Shown here piece after piece: positions 25,911 to 36,482 of a DNA stretch of 64,000 nt (position 1 is the first letter of the stretch; the number at the start of each line of letters is the position of its first letter). The position numbers and the translations under genes were made by a program. This DNA comes from Augochlora pura (lineage: Eukaryota > Arthropoda > Insecta > Hymenoptera > Halictidae). The stretch covers positions 21,762,001 through 21,826,000 of the forward strand of contig NC_135774.1 in NCBI RefSeq assembly GCF_028453695.1, read 5' to 3'. The notes below the pieces were generated by a model that did no database searches, was not told where the DNA came from, and was given only the letters and a program-made list of their open reading frames with translations.

Positions 25911-28900
25911 ATGTGGTTCGGCATCTGGACGCTCGTGATTGTGTTAATTTTGAAAGTGCTGCTCGATAGCAAACGAACGCGAAAATCTCCCCCAGGTAAT
26001 GAATTTCATGCAGAAGATTCTTAAATGCCGCGAAATTGCCGAATTTTCCGTAGTTCGATAAATATATTTCATATAATTAGATTGCGAATCTTTATGCAAA
26101 ATAAAAAATTTAGTAATCGATTGCAAGTAATTGGAAATAGGAAGCTGTTTCGAACTTTAATCACTTTAGCATATTCTCATTTTATTGATAAATATATGAA
26201 GTCTACGTATAATTGAGATTTCTATGTTAGAATTATGCCAGTTTTAACCTTTTAACTCAGAGATGTTTAATTTGGCGAACATTTATTTATTACATTATTT
26301 ATTATATACGGGTGATATAACCCATGTTTTAACTCACAGAGGTTATTCTTTAAATTTTCTATAAAAATGACACAGACGACACTGTTATTAAAAACATGTA
26401 TTAATTTGCCGCAATCAAATTATTGCATAGATAATAAATAAACAGAAATTATTAAATAAGAAAAATATTTATCGAATTAGAAAGAAAGTGAAAAGTTGTC
26501 ACGTGTAAGATAACATTGGACGCAAATGGTGAATTAATTTATCCTCCTCGGTTAGAAGGTTAATGCTTCGACTTTTTACAAATAAGCTTTCGAGAGCTGC
26601 ATGTAATAACCATTTATTTTATTTGAACGAAGGACCCCTGGGTTTGCCTATCGTTGGAAACTTATTCTATATCGCAAAGCTGATGAGGAGAGAGAAAATT
26701 TCCTCCAACATTTGGAACCGCTTGGCGGAGAAGTATGGGCCGGTTTTTAGTATTAAATTAGGTATACAGGAACCGACCATTATAGTTTCCGGAATTGATG
26801 CTATTACCGAGATGTTGAATAAACCGGAATTCGATGGCAGACCAAACGGATTTATGTTCAAATATAGATGCGGTGGTACTCCGCAAGGAATATTATTTAC
26901 GGACTCGAGTATTTGGCATAGTCAAAGAAGGTACAGTTATAATACTTAATAGAATTTTGCGAGCTACTTCTGAAATTGATTTTGTTGATAATACGGTTTT
27001 ATTTGATATAGTTATAGTATATTTCCATTCATTGTAACTCCAATATCTATGTAGAAATTTTATAATTATTTGATCATACAGTATACTATAATAATTAATA
27101 TACCTGAAAATTTTATAATACTACAATCGAATCAGTACTAGTTAAAATATCGTGTAAACTGCTTTGAAAAATGCCGATTTGAAATTTTTTATTGTGTTTT
27201 ATTAATATCTTATATATTTCCTTGTATAAATTTTAGTTTTGCATGCACAGATTTGCATTGAGGACCCTGAGGCAACTCGGTTTCGGAAAGTACTCGATGG
27301 AGTATATACTTCAGCAGGACGCAAGCGCATTAACAAATATGTTAATTCAGCTAACAGCAAATGGGACGCCGATCAGCATCGGTTCCCTTACTTGCGTCGC
27401 CGTCGTTAGCCATATTTGGTTCCTACTGGAAGGGACGAAGTACGTAGTTGCACGAAACGATATCGCATATTATTACACAACATATATTTACGTTTACTTT
27501 TTAAACTGTGCGTTTCGTTGCAATGTGCAGATTCGAAGTGGGTAAAGAGACTCCCCAATTAAAAGAGGCGATAAGCGTGTTAAAAGATTTGATGAGAACT
27601 GGAAACCTTTCTGGCGGCATTGTCAATCAATTTCCGTTTCTTAGACACCTTTTCCCCCACTTAACGGGATACAGATTGTTCGAAGAGCGACAGAGTCGTA
27701 TAAATAAATTCTTTCTAGTAAGTTGTATAAACTGTTCGTAATGACGCATTCGATTTTTTTTATGTGGATATATAACAACGAAATAACTTGTTAAAACTGA
27801 GAAATAAACTTATAACTCTCACTCTTCGAAGTTTAAATTGTTCGTTAGTCTAAAATTATTATTATTATTCGCATCAATAAGGTGATTTATTTACACGATC
27901 TTCCTATTTTCTTGTTTCGTATAATAGTTCAGGGAGCATATTACTAATTATTATAATTATTATATCATAATTATTAATATTACACATTACTAATTAAATG
28001 AATTATTCAATAATATTAAAAAATTAAATAATACGTGTTAATAACTTGTTGTTTTACAGTACAGATATTATTTTTGACTTGTGTTCTTACGTTTATAGGA
28101 GGTGATATCGAGACATAAAGACAATAAATCGTTTGGGGAAAGCACGAATTTTATAGACTCCTACTTGGAGGAAATTGAAGTGCAAAAGAAGAAGTCACCA
28201 TACACTCCCTTCACTGGTAATTCTTCTTTCCATTTTTACTTTTCAATTCGGGACAGCACTCATATTTGCGTGCCGAAAATATATAAAAAAAAAATAATAT
28301 AATTGTATATCATGTCACTAGTTACACATTGAATACTTTCTTTACTGGTAACACTTCCTTTCCTTATTCTTGCATTATTAATTGTAGACGAATTTTCGTG
28401 TTTCTTTATATACGTATCGAAAAAAGTACCGGAGGGATGTGAATAATTTAAATTATTAGATTAGTTGCATATACAAGCAATAAAATATTTAATCTAATAT
28501 TAAAAAAAGTAGGTCCTCTACATTCCATGTTTTTATTGTACGAATACTTATGCCTTGCATATTAATATTATAATTCTTTGTTCATTCTACAATTCTTGGA
28601 TATACTAATTCCTGACAAATTGCTATACAAACTACGTCATTACTAACTGCAGCCACTTGAATCCACCGACACAGGCTTAGGATACCGCGTTGATTGAATC
28701 AACTCTATAGCAGCATAAGACCGGTTTAGTGTTCAATTACGGTAAAACGGTTAAACGACGATTCAAAGTTTGAGAAGTAATTTCGATGAACCGGTTATGG
28801 TGTTTAAATTAGGTCACCGCGTGATCAAATCTTTTCGACGTATTTAACTCACGTACGACACGAATACGTGAAAAAATCAAGATTTAATTCATATTTTGTT

Positions 28901-30715
28901 ACAATTCTAGCAGCAATGAAGAACTTCGTATTTGTACTATTATGTACTACATACAATATACATATTATTTGTACTATTTGTACTATATGCACTAATACGT
29001 GGACCGCGAGTCTTATGCATTTATGTCGAAATTGTGTATGTACAAATTGAAATGGTAAAGAGATTGTTAATGCTACGAAGAATGTCAAGATATTTAATTT
29101 CAGTTGATTAAAATTATTGAAGAGAGGAATGTTCCATTTGGTTTCTACTTGTTCCAATCGATACAGAAAAATATTCTGCGCAAACATCCGCCGTCTAATT
29201 ATTACTATAAAATGTAATGGACAATATGTCGAATATATGTAAACTGTACAACAATTTGTACTATGGATAACAATATTATCCATGGATAAAGGAAATATTT
29301 TTTTGCAGAAAAACAATTGCAAGTCGTACTGAAAGATCTGTTTACCGCCGGTATAGATACAACAGACAATATGATTGGTTTTGTCATAGCATATCTCGTA
29401 GTACATCCTAATGTACAGCTTAAAATACAAGATGAAATCGACAAAATTATAGGGAGAGATGTTAGTCCTTCTCTTAACGATAAAAACCGGTAAGTCATTC
29501 GTTTAGTAAATTTAATTCTCTTCAGTTAATATTCCAGTACATGTTATGCCTATTTTTTAAGTTACGCATGCATTTAGGTTCTCTTTAGTCATTTAATGTA
29601 TTAATAATTTATGATAAATCATAAATAAAGATATAAATAAAGTACAATCCATTCTAACAGCCATTTTACTTCGACTTCATTTGAAGTCCAAAGAGAACTT
29701 GCTAATTATGTTGTTGCATTATTGTTGATTACGATATAAATGAATTAAAATAATGTAGCAAAAGATGAAATTTTAAATCATTTTGGAAATGTGCGATGTA
29801 TTTCGGCAGACCTTTTTTAAAAAGTATTATCTAGTGGAAAATGCATCAGACATAACCGAAAAGTGTTCGTAGTTTAAGAGCAACTAAAAATATTTCCAAT
29901 CCAATTATCAACATATCGGTTTCAGATTGCCGTACCTGAACGCAGTTTTGATCGAAGTATCAAGGCTGGCGAACGTTACTCCCACTTCTCTTCCTCATCG
30001 AGCATTATCCGACTCCAATTTATTGGGTTTTGAAATCAAACGAAACTGTACATTACTAGCCAATTTCAGAAGCGTACATTTAGATAAGGAGCATTGGGGC
30101 GATCCGGAAGTATTCCGACCAGAGAGATTCATCAATCAAGAAGGAGAATTTGTTGATGACCCATGGGTTATGCCTTTTGGAATAGGTACTATTTCTACAA
30201 TTAAATAAACTGAAAACTTGACCGAAGAAATAGGCAGTCCGCCATTGAAAAGATGAAATACGAGTCCAACTCAATAATTTTGTGACCCTTATCTTCAAAT
30301 AAATTTTCATAAATAACAATTAACTTATTAATAATAATCAATAATTGGATGAAAGTAATTTAAATCTTGACATTATTTGTTCGACCACTGCGGAGATTAA
30401 GCTTAAATTAGGAAACCTGCTTAACAATGACTAGTTCGAATTTTTTTAAAATTGATAGTTTAGGAATTTATCCTTTATTTTAAATAATAATGTTAGTTTT
30501 GATCGTTTTTGGTCATTTATATTATTTTCTTTACAGGACGCAGAAAATGTTTGGGCGAAGGAATGGCGAAAAACACGGTCTTCCTCTTCATAGCGTGTCT
30601 TTTGCAAAAACTTAATTTCACTGTCCCGGAGGATCATCCTGAAATCGGACTTCACGGAATCAATGGTATTGTTACTTCTCCGCCTAAAATGGAGATCGTC
30701 GTTACTCAAAGATAG
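25911..30715 (+). CDS. Cytochrome P450, CYP2 clan (CYP305/CYP15/CYP303-like)
   Basis: Membrane-bound haem monooxygenase; substrate unknown. Eight exons: 25911-25995, 26633-26930, 27251-27439, 27531-27717, 28099-28216, 29309-29489, 29926-30185, 30537-30715. All join in frame with GT..AG borders, giving 498 codons plus stop, a normal length. An N-terminal membrane anchor (IWTLVIVLILKVLL) is followed by the proline hinge PPGPLGLPIVGN, then a helix-C WHSQRRFALRTLR, an I-helix AGIDTT (306-311), ExxR as EVSR (363-366), PERF, and the haem loop FGIGRRKCLGEG with Cys444. FDGRPNGF and the RxLRxxGFGK stretch suit the insect CYP2-clan families 15, 303 and 305, which include juvenile-hormone epoxidases. 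The exact family needs a tree. No defect is seen, so it is probably functional. Confidence 0.92.
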
Positions 30716-30913
30716 GGGTTTAATTATTCCAAAACGTATTTTTGTAACTACGTGAAAACACAATGAATTCCGTCGCTTCTATAACGTACACATTGTTAAA
30801 TCTATGTTATATTGCAATATTCACTAATTTATTCTCCTAATTCGAGTATTCGAGGTATACGAAAAATTCAAATTACTTCGAAAGTAAATTTTATGAAATT
30901 TTCGAAATCTCAG

Positions 30914-30919
30914 AATAAA
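30914..30919 (+). terminator. Candidate polyadenylation signal of the P450 gene
   Basis: AATAAA about 200 bases downstream of the P450 stop codon. Confidence 0.4.
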
Positions 30920-31289
30920 ATTACTGCTGTTTGTATTAATCATCACTGAACTGGATCTTTATGTATTATAAATATGGTACGTAAGTTGTATGTCAGAAAG
31001 GTACATATAAACGAACGTTAACTGTGTTTATCATACTATGTTCATCGCAAAGAATTTTCTACTCGATGTAAGAAATATTTCCCTTCTTTAGATATTGCAT
31101 AATAATCATGTACATCAACAATAACCTTAACCCTGACATAACTTTGACATAATAATATCAATAAATTAATAAAATGTTTATCAAATTCCTTATCATGATT
31201 TTCATATTATAAAACGTGAATTTGACTAATTAAATAAATTCAATCGATCTTATCACTCTCCATGAACACCATTGTGAGTCAGTGTGTAA
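30920..31289. other. Intergenic, nothing recognised
   Basis: AT-rich gap between the P450 3' end and the LTR element; no feature seen. Confidence 0.35.
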
Positions 31290-31418
31290 ATATTGTTACG
31301 TGAGCGCAGTCGCGGCATGTTGAATAATAACGTCACGACTTTAATAACAACAGAACTCTTTATTCGGGAAAGGGGGGACTTAATATTCGTCCGGTTACCG
31401 ATCCTTTCAATTATAATC

Positions 31419-31985
31419 ATGGCTCAATCAAATCAAAACTCTGAAGCTGCTAAATCTTTCTTAATGTGCAATGTTAGAAAAATACTGAAGATGAAACAGG
31501 ACTCATTGAACATGATGTGCGAAAGTCCAATGTCAAACCTTAAATTAATCGAACGCTCTTCCAAATGCTTAAGAGACCCTAACCCTCTAGCCTACACAAT
31601 GACATGTCTATCCACAAAGTACCCAATAAGTATAGATAAGGCCAAAGCTTATGAATTCAAATTGCCCACTAGATATTGGATTAAGAACAACAAGAAGATC
31701 CCAGATACTCATTATCATGGGAGAGTTTTATGCAAAAAAGAACTGGTGGGTAAATGAAAGCGAATTACCGAATACTGACTGCTTGAAGGTAATCAATGTA
31801 TTAATGAAGCAACATAGAAAAGAAGTGGAGGATTATCACAGCATTGATTGGAGGGCATCTAGGATCTCATTTGGAGCTCCTAATGTTGAAAGGAAATTAG
31901 TTCCTACAAGGATCCTGTTAATATCCATCAATAGAAATTTCAAGGAGCAGGCAATCAAACAAACTCTGATGCCTCAATTCACTAT
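31419..31985 (+). pseudogene. Endogenous viral element: orthomyxovirus PB2-like N-terminal fragment
   Basis: Two overlapping frames read like the N-terminal part of the PB2 subunit of an orthomyxovirus RNA polymerase (quaranja/thogoto-like, by inference). Shared features are a DPNPLA..M..L segment leading into KYPI..DKA, then, after a frame change, a WW..ES.LP segment and a run ending FGAPNVERKLVPTR, as in the region that precedes the cap-binding domain. The first frame runs from ATG 31419 to a stop at 31755-31757; the similarity continues in a second frame from about 31730, so a frameshift separates them. Only the first quarter or so of a PB2 is present. The second frame then runs without a stop into the gag-like region, so the viral piece is fused to retroelement sequence. 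Assignment is from motifs, not a search; another negative-strand virus is the main alternative. Confidence 0.62.
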
Positions 31986-32598
31986 TCCTTACTCTTGCTT
32001 TTCTAACGAAACATGTCCGCGTGTTGTGACTGAAAACGTTAGGGATGACGGTGCGTTGAATCGCGAGTTCGGTAGTGTCTCTTTTCCGACTTCTGTTCCT
32101 TATCGTGCGAAACCCGGAAAATTTAATGGGTCAGGTTCGTGGACGTTATATTTAATGCAATTTTTGACATTAGCTAAGATTAATAATTGGAACGACCAGA
32201 CAAAGGCCGTAGCGTTGCTAGATTCGCTTGAAGGGGAGGCTCTTTCGGTGTTAGCGTGTATGGAAGAATCCAAGCGGACCATTTTCGATGAGTTAGTGGC
32301 AGGTCTTAATACTCGTTATGGCAACGAGCATTTGGTTCAGTTAGATCGTTATAAATTTTATAATTACAGGCAAGGGGTTGGGGAGTCCCTTCAGGCAATG
32401 GCCGAACTTTGCTTATTGTCTCGTTCGGTTTTCGCGGGCCTTCCCATCGAATGTCAGGATAAGCAGACGCGGGAGAAATTAATATTTTTATTAAACAACA
32501 ATTTCATTTGTTATTTCTCCTCCCTTTTTGAATTTGTTATTTATCAGATTTTTCAAAATTCTTGCAATTTCTTTCCGAAATTTTATCAAACTTCGTAA
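31986..32598 (+). pseudogene. Retrotransposon gag-like fragment
   Basis: About 200 residues in the same frame as the second viral-like segment. The stretch PGKFNGSGSWTLYLMQF and the later block FDELVAGLNTRYGNEHLVQL through GESLQAMAEL match the capsid core of gypsy-type gag proteins, which commonly read F.G...W..Y...F and F..RYG..........F..R.Q...ESL. It stops at 32596-32598 soon after QDKQTREKLIF, short of a zinc knuckle, so the gag is truncated. It lies between the viral fragment and the shortened 3' LTR. Probably non-functional, though the frame is open over its length. Confidence 0.65.
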
Positions 32599-32836
32599 AA
32601 CGAGATTTAAACATATCGTTCAGGTTCAGACACTTTTGGCCGGTACTAAGAGGGTTAATAACAACAGAACTCTTTATTCGGGAAAGGGGGAACTTAATAT
32701 TCGACCGTTTACCATGACGTCTCTCTCAACTCTGAGTCGTTTTTGTTAAGTCGTTGCTCAGGAGATATTTACCAAGCAACGATGCCACAAGGAACTCTCG
32801 ATATCAAAAGATATCGATCCATATTCGTAACAATAT

Positions 32837-33857
32837 GTATTTTTAATTGGTTTGAACGTATCGTGTTCCTTACGTTTTTCGTAATATTACAATATTTCTA
32901 AGATAACAGGTATTGTTACAAAAAGTAACAGTTACTCTGAAATTTTCTAGGATAAAAATCGTTAATAAAAAGTTGCATATTATCGAAATCTAAGATGATC
33001 AACATATAATATAAAGAAAAAATTCAAAGGGCTAGATGTTTAAATAATATCGATTTTTGTTAATAAATGTTATGAGTGATCGAGAACAATTTCTCTTAAC
33101 AGTACCATTTGACAACAAGAGAAAAAAGATTTCGATTCTAATCAATGAAATAATTGTTATCCCATGACTTGATTTCTCTTTAATTGTAACAGACATGGTT
33201 CCTGGTTACACATAATTACAGAACTATTGTGTTAACGTTGTTGTTTATGAAATATTTCTACATACAGTATAAATTTTTAAAATTGGCGCTACGTTCATTA
33301 TAATGACTTTAGTTTCTCTTTCTGGCTACAAGACGGCGACGGTGAACCGAAAAAATTGTCAAGTTAGAAATCAATAATGCTTTATATTTTGCATCATGTT
33401 TGTATGAGCCAGTTACAGACTCCGAGAATTTCAAATTTACAAGTAAACGTAAAATAAAGAAGAAACAATACAAATTATTGGTAATGCATGTTTTATTTCA
33501 TTTAAGAAAGGAAACAGTTGATGCATCGAAGATTTTATACATTAACAAATTTGGATGGTAGGAGGTGAGAATTATATAAATCTTCATTAATATAAGCAGA
33601 GAAAGTTTGGTCAACTATACATACTGTATTTAGATTGGTATCGTGTTACAGGTTTAAAGAAAGAGGCTATCAGTTTTTAACCATATGATGAATGTAAGTA
33701 TGCGTTTAATGATTTTATTACTCTGTAAATGTAAACACTTTCATATTTTCAATTTAGATTTGTAACTGTTAAAATATTCATGTGGCTTTCGCTTATTATT
33801 TCAATATAAAATATGTCAGTGACAATAATAATTACTTCATATTTTATTATTATTTAG
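32837..33857. other. Upstream region of the SENP8-like gene
   Basis: AT-rich. A TTATTATTTAG acceptor at 33848-33858 just before the first in-frame ATG suggests a spliced 5' UTR with its first exon somewhere upstream, possibly around 33300-33420 where the sequence is less AT-rich. No coding exon seen. Confidence 0.35.
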
Positions 33858-33900
33858 GTCCTTGATGGTTAATAGACATTCGGTTCTATTCCTGGATAAT

Positions 33901-34572
33901 ATGGCAAAAAGGAATCAGGATCCAATTGTATTGTGTTACTACGACTGTGTAATCAGAGAAAGCGATATAAGATTACTTCAAGGACCGCTTTGGTTAAATG
34001 ATGTCATAATAGGATTTTATTTTGAATATTTGGATATCACAATTAACCAGAATGGAAAGAAAGATATATACTTTATTGGTCCAGAATTAACGCAACTACT
34101 GAAACTGACTGATCCGTCTCAATATGATATATTTTTAAATCGTACAACTATATCAGAATGCAAGTGTATGCTTTTCCCTTTAAACGACTGCGATAGCAGA
34201 GAATCAGCTGGAGGGTCGCATTGGAGTTTGCTAGTGTATTGCACACAAGAAAAAACATGTTATCATTTTAATTCGTTTAGAGGTTGTAATTATGCTGCTA
34301 TGAAATTAGCAAAGAATATAATGAATTATGTGCTTGACAAGGATGAACCAGAGAAGAAATTTGCTGAACCAAATTGTCCTCAACAAGATAACGGATACGA
34401 TTGTGGAATTTATGTTTTGTGTTTGACGGATATAATTACAGAACACATTTTGAAAACAGGACGAATAAGTGGATGTGACTATAGCCAAACTAAGAGTTTG
34501 GTTTCTAGGAAACGTAAATATTTATTGGATTTGATAGAAGAATTGAAGGCGAAAGAAAGTGCTAAAAAATGA
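33901..34572 (+). CDS. SENP8: NEDD8-specific cysteine protease SENP8/Den1 homologue
   Basis: Ulp1-type C48 peptidase that removes NEDD8 from conjugates and processes its precursor. It gives 223 residues from ATG 33901 (MAKRNQDPIVLCYYDCVIRESD), whose start matches the family; an in-frame ATG at 33865 would add 12 residues. Family marks are LQGPLWLNDVIIGFYFEYL near the N-terminus, GGSHWSLLVY with catalytic His107, and QQDNGYDCGIYVL with the oxyanion Gln and nucleophile Cys168. The usual catalytic Asp, in an H-Y/F-D-S context, is replaced here: the codon at 34270-34272 is AAT, giving HFNS with Asn124. The frame is otherwise intact and the length is normal (human SENP8 is about 212). It may be active with Asn, weakened, or affected by a base error. 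Confidence 0.9.
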   Translation: MAKRNQDPIVLCYYDCVIRESDIRLLQGPLWLNDVIIGFYFEYLDITINQNGKKDIYFIGPELTQLLKLTDPSQYDIFLNRTTISECKCMLFPLNDCDSRESAGGSHWSLLVYCTQEKTCYHFNSFRGCNYAAMKLAKNIMNYVLDKDEPEKKFAEPNCPQQDNGYDCGIYVLCLTDIITEHILKTGRISGCDYSQTKSLVSRKRKYLLDLIEELKAKESAKK

Positions 34573-34699
34573 TAACTATAATTTGCTGTCGATTCAAAAC
34601 TGTTATATTTTTTTAAATATTTTGGGTACATGTATTGTAAATTCAGTTTACATTGTTGTAATGATACAATATATTATGTATGTTGTTAATATAGAGATA

Positions 34700-34705
34700 A
34701 ATAAA
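34700..34705 (+). terminator. Candidate polyadenylation signal of the SENP8-like gene
   Basis: AATAAA about 130 bases after the stop codon. Confidence 0.45.
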
Positions 34706-34750
34706 AATGATATTTTTTATGAAATTTTCACAGTTGAAATATTTTATTGA

Positions 34751-35840
34751 GATATATCTTCAGAAGTAATTTCTGTAGACATTATATGGTTTTACTACAC
34801 AAATTCTATATCATCTTCGTGCTTGTAAAATTTACTTAAATCAATTCTGATGTTTTTATTATCGTGGTATAGTTGTAATGAAAATGATATTTGTGAAAAT
34901 TCGAAAAACGCAATTGCGCAATTGGATATCCCTTTATTATATTATAGTTTTCTAAAATAAATACTTATTAATTTACTTTATTCATGTCGATAGAAGTAAC
35001 AAAGCTATTTTAGATTTCGATCATACATGACCTACTTTATAAATTCATTGGTTCGTTTTATCACTCCATTATTTGTATATGCGCGTATATATGTGTGCAT
35101 GGTAAACTTGAATCGAAATCGTCAAAGTGCCGCCTAACGAGAATAGTATTCGTAATTAATTATATAACTAAGCGTATTTTATCTTATTACACATTGTTTG
35201 CATGCGTGACATATGTTAGAAATAGACTATGTCAACTAATAACAATTGAAATAATTCAAGGAATTTCCGTATCATCAGTGTTCACGTTCCATTAGAAATA
35301 TAATTAAACTGTGAATCATATACCGTTTCTTATCTTTTGAAACTCGGCAAAAATAAATGTTTAAGGTAGTGCTACAAAATTTATTTTCTTTGCACTATGA
35401 TAAAACCCTTAATAAACCAAAGAAATTCTTTGGGTAGCTGTTTCTATAAATCTGTTCGTAAAAATTAATATTTCCATAAAAATTTGCAGTCCAGATATAA
35501 CTAAGGAAAATCGTTAACAAAACAAACAGAAAAACTATTGCATCATAGTAGGAACAACCAGTTATTACTATATTAAATATTCATAATAAAAAAAATAATT
35601 ATCTTTATTTTTTAAATAGGTATTCAAGTACTTCTGCAATACTCCAATAAAAACTAAAATGTTCCGTTTAAAAGTTCAGATTAGTTTTTGTATAAACAAC
35701 AAACGTGTTAATAATATGTATATCGTAGAAACGTTTCCATGAACAATGTAATATATTTAATAATACAACACAGGCGACGATAGTAAGGCGGCTGACGTAT
35801 ATTGCCAAACATTAATCTCAGATACCATTCAGAGGCATGC
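34751..35840. other. Intergenic, no gene recognised
   Basis: AT-rich sequence between the SENP8-like gene and the transporter locus; only short ORFs without recognisable domains. Confidence 0.35.
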
Positions 35841-35848
35841 CCACGATA

Positions 35849-36482
35849 TAAAATACACGCATCGAATCATACCTAGTAGACTCCGGCAGTTTATCTCTTA
35901 GTTAGCTCGCGAAACGTTAAAGGAGCCAGACAATATTCGTTAATCCTAACTATTCGATTCCTTGTGTGTTTTTGAGTGTTCTTCGTTTGTTCGTGTGAAA
36001 ACCTGTTAAGTAGACAACAACGTGTCACGATTATTCGGACTATCCTTCAAAAAAGTTAATTATTAATATATATATATATAATGATGATTTTCTAAAATAG
36101 AATTTGGTCCAGCATTCCGCGGTCTACCAATACGCACATTGCCGATCGTTGTTTGTTATAGAATCGAACGAAATATACAGACTGCCAAAGGTAAAACGAT
36201 AAGTGTATTAAGATGTAAGGAATGTTTTAAGTTGCCTTGATCACAGACGACTCTCCGTCATCGCGAAAGACGCTTTATCGACCAGAATAAACGGAAGGAG
36301 AGAGAGATACTTTAAGTGCTTAAACCCGAAACGACTATGATAGCGTCTTTGTTATCAACTTAAGTCGTACTATTTCGTAGACAGAATCTCTGATATCATC
36401 GAAGGATCGGCCACGTTAAGTGGAAGTTCGGGAATAAAGTGACATGTAAACTTTCTCCGATCCAAATCGATGAGATCTGACC
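35849..36482 (+). promoter_or_regulatory. Probable promoter and 5' UTR of the SLC16 transporter gene
   Basis: A TATAAAA-like motif begins near 35849, followed about 30-50 bases later by less AT-rich sequence that continues to the ATG at 36483. A TA microsatellite lies at about 36068-36080. TSS placement is a guess from spacing. Confidence 0.3.

Larger units (their letters stand above)
31294..32832 (+). mobile_element. Short LTR-bounded element carrying viral and gag fragments
   Basis: The element begins TGTTACG and ends CGTAACA, the TG..CA inverted termini of LTRs, and is flanked by a 4-bp repeat ATAT (31290-31293 and 32833-32836), a target duplication size usual for Ty3/gypsy elements. A roughly 65-bp block starting TAATAACAACAGAACTC occurs near both ends (about 31342 and 32656), nearly identical; this is what remains common to the two LTRs, each otherwise shortened on opposite sides. 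Inside are an orthomyxovirus PB2-like stretch and a gag-like stretch. There is no protease, reverse transcriptase or integrase, so it is non-autonomous and was probably moved by a relative's enzymes. Confidence 0.7.

Noticed and set aside
28849..29498. 193- and 97-codon minus-strand ORFs over P450 exon 6
   Set aside because: They lie opposite a P450 exon with a clear I-helix and in AT-rich intron; the protein is low complexity with no domain.
31294..32832. A complete autonomous retrotransposon or live virus
   Set aside because: No protease, reverse transcriptase, integrase or envelope sequence; the viral part is a short frameshifted fragment.
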